Assembly: GCA_016789785.1 (NCBI GenBank)
Contig: JAEUQE010000051.1
Span: 1-41,579, forward strand
Direction of reading: 5' to 3'
Length of the DNA stretch: 41,579 nt
Source: Bryobacterales bacterium
GTDB lineage: Bacteria; Acidobacteriota; Terriglobia; Bryobacterales; Bryobacteraceae
Part shown: positions 40,644 through 41,579 of the stretch, piece by piece
Position numbering within the stretch: position 1 is the first letter of the stretch
Layout: every line of letters begins with the position of its first letter
Notes under the pieces: generated by a model
Told to the model about the DNA's origin: nothing
Databases searched by the model: none
What the model saw: the letters and a program-made list of their open reading frames with translations, nothing else
Position numbers and translations under genes: made by a program

Positions 40644-41579
40644 ATGGATGCACAACGCCGCCGCCGCTTCCTACGCTTCGTTGCGTCGAGCCCTCTGCTT
40701 GCCGCGCACGCACAACAGAAGCCGCTTGCCGATCCCAAACAGGCGATCAACGTGATGGACTTCGAAGCAGCGGCGCGCGAAGTGCTTCCGCCCGCGCACT
40801 ACGGCTATCTCGCCACCGGCGTGGATGACGACTCCACGCTGCGCGCAAACCGCAAAGCCTTCGAGCACTGGCAACTTCGCCCCCGCCGCCTGGTGGATGT
40901 CAGCAAAGCCGACTTGAGCGTCGAGGTCTTCGGCGTCCGATGGCCGCATCCCATCGCGCTCGCTCCCGTCGGCAGCCAGAAGGCGTTTCATCCCCAGGGC
41001 GAACTCGCCGTCGCCCGCGCCGCCCGCGCCACGAACACGCTGCAGATCCTTTCCACGGTCACCACGGTCGGCGTGGAGGAAGTGAAAGCCGCCGCGGGAC
41101 AACTCTGGTATCAGCTCTATCCGACATCCAAATGGGAGTATACAGAGAGGATCGTCAAGCGCGCCGAGGATGCCGGGTGCCCGGTGCTCGTCTTCACAGT
41201 GGACCTTCCCGTTGGCCGCAACACCGAAACGGAGGCACGTTTCAAGCGGCAGGACAGCCGCCCCTGCACGGCATGCCATCTGAAGAACGAAAAGCCCTTC
41301 GCGCGCAAGCCCATGTTCGCCCCGTTCGACATGCAGGGCGTCACCGTCTACAACTCGACGCTGACGTGGAACGCCGTCTCTCTGCTGAAGAAACTGACGC
41401 GCATGAAGATCGTGGTGAAGGGGATTGAAACCCATGACGACGCCCAGCGGTGCCTCGAACACGGCGCCGACGGCATCATCGTCTCCAATCACGGTGGACG
41501 CGCCGAAGCGAGCGGACGTGGCGCCATCGAGTGGCTTCCCGAAGTGGTCAGCGCGGTCAGGGGACGTGTCCCGGTCTTC
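40644..41579 (+). CDS. Tat-exported FMN-dependent alpha-hydroxy-acid oxidase (L-lactate dehydrogenase-like), 3' end missing
   Basis: Oxidises an L-2-hydroxy acid with FMN. 312 codons are present; the gene continues beyond the window. Key residues of the family are visible: Y55 (YGYLATG), Y159 (QLYP), K259 (VVKGI), H283 and R286 (SNHGGR). The N-terminus RRRRFLRF followed by a hydrophobic stretch is a twin-arginine signal, so the folded enzyme would be exported, whereas LldD-type enzymes normally stay at the inner face of the membrane. An insert with a CxxC pair (RPCTACHLKN, C208 and C211) is unusual for the family. The start at ATG 40644 is supported by the Tat motif. Substrate unknown. Confidence 0.85.
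   Translation, partial: MDAQRRRRFLRFVASSPLLAAHAQQKPLADPKQAINVMDFEAAAREVLPPAHYGYLATGVDDDSTLRANRKAFEHWQLRPRRLVDVSKADLSVEVFGVRWPHPIALAPVGSQKAFHPQGELAVARAARATNTLQILSTVTTVGVEEVKAAAGQLWYQLYPTSKWEYTERIVKRAEDAGCPVLVFTVDLPVGRNTETEARFKRQDSRPCTACHLKNEKPFARKPMFAPFDMQGVTVYNSTLTWNAVSLLKKLTRMKIVVKGIETHDDAQRCLEHGADGIIVSNHGGRAEASGRGAIEWLPEVVSAVRGRVPVF

Overview
The window comes from a GC-rich bacterial chromosome, most likely an acidobacterium of the Bryobacterales/Solibacter type. The evidence is a secreted beta-propeller protein with a Solibacter-type (TIGR03437-like) C-terminal domain, a 1256-residue TonB-dependent receptor with an N-terminal carboxypeptidase-regulatory domain, a PEP-CTERM protein, and a Tad pilus operon of the arrangement familiar from that phylum. 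The placement rests on recognised protein families only; no rRNA or tRNA is visible.

Layout. 1-2457: tail of a radical SAM protein, a possible structured RNA, and a sugar-acid (D-xylonate-type) dehydratase. 2458-3082: gene debris, namely a frameshifted four-helix-bundle protein fragment, a second copy of the 3' end of cinA, and a large palindrome. 3083-9314: three related secreted proteins; the second and third correspond to the N- and C-terminal halves of the first. 9335-13675 (minus): rimO-yacG-pgpA-NHL protein-cinA, tightly packed or overlapping, with the 55-codon yacG coupled to rimO by an ATGA overlap. 13741-17763 (minus): a terminator, a PEP-CTERM protein with its own promoter and palindrome, and a 954-residue propeller protein.

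17833-30145 (plus) is a complete-looking tad operon for a type IVc (Flp) pilus: DUF192 protein, TadD-like TPR lipoprotein, Flp pilin, polytopic GT-C-like membrane protein, CpaB, secretin CpaC, three TadE/F/G-like pseudopilins, CpaE/TadZ, CpaF/TadA ATPase, TadB, TadC. The prepilin peptidase (CpaA/TadV) is not in the window.

30233-41579 is a more mosaic region: the TonB-dependent receptor; a decayed AbiE-like type IV toxin-antitoxin pair (frameshifted antitoxin, toxin cut off exactly beside the receptor's stop codon) that still has a promoter and a 20-bp palindrome over its start codon; a subtilase without a signal peptide carrying seven tandem 168-bp FG-GAP/VCBS-like repeats, the last broken by a 1-nt deletion; a secreted propeller-like protein; and the start of a Tat-exported FMN-dependent alpha-hydroxy-acid oxidase that runs off the window.

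Most of the window is recognisable biology. The least explained parts are the three-gene secreted family and its flanking cinA-tail repeat, the exact-period subtilase repeats, the nested RNA-like structure at 441-567, and the decayed toxin-antitoxin locus.
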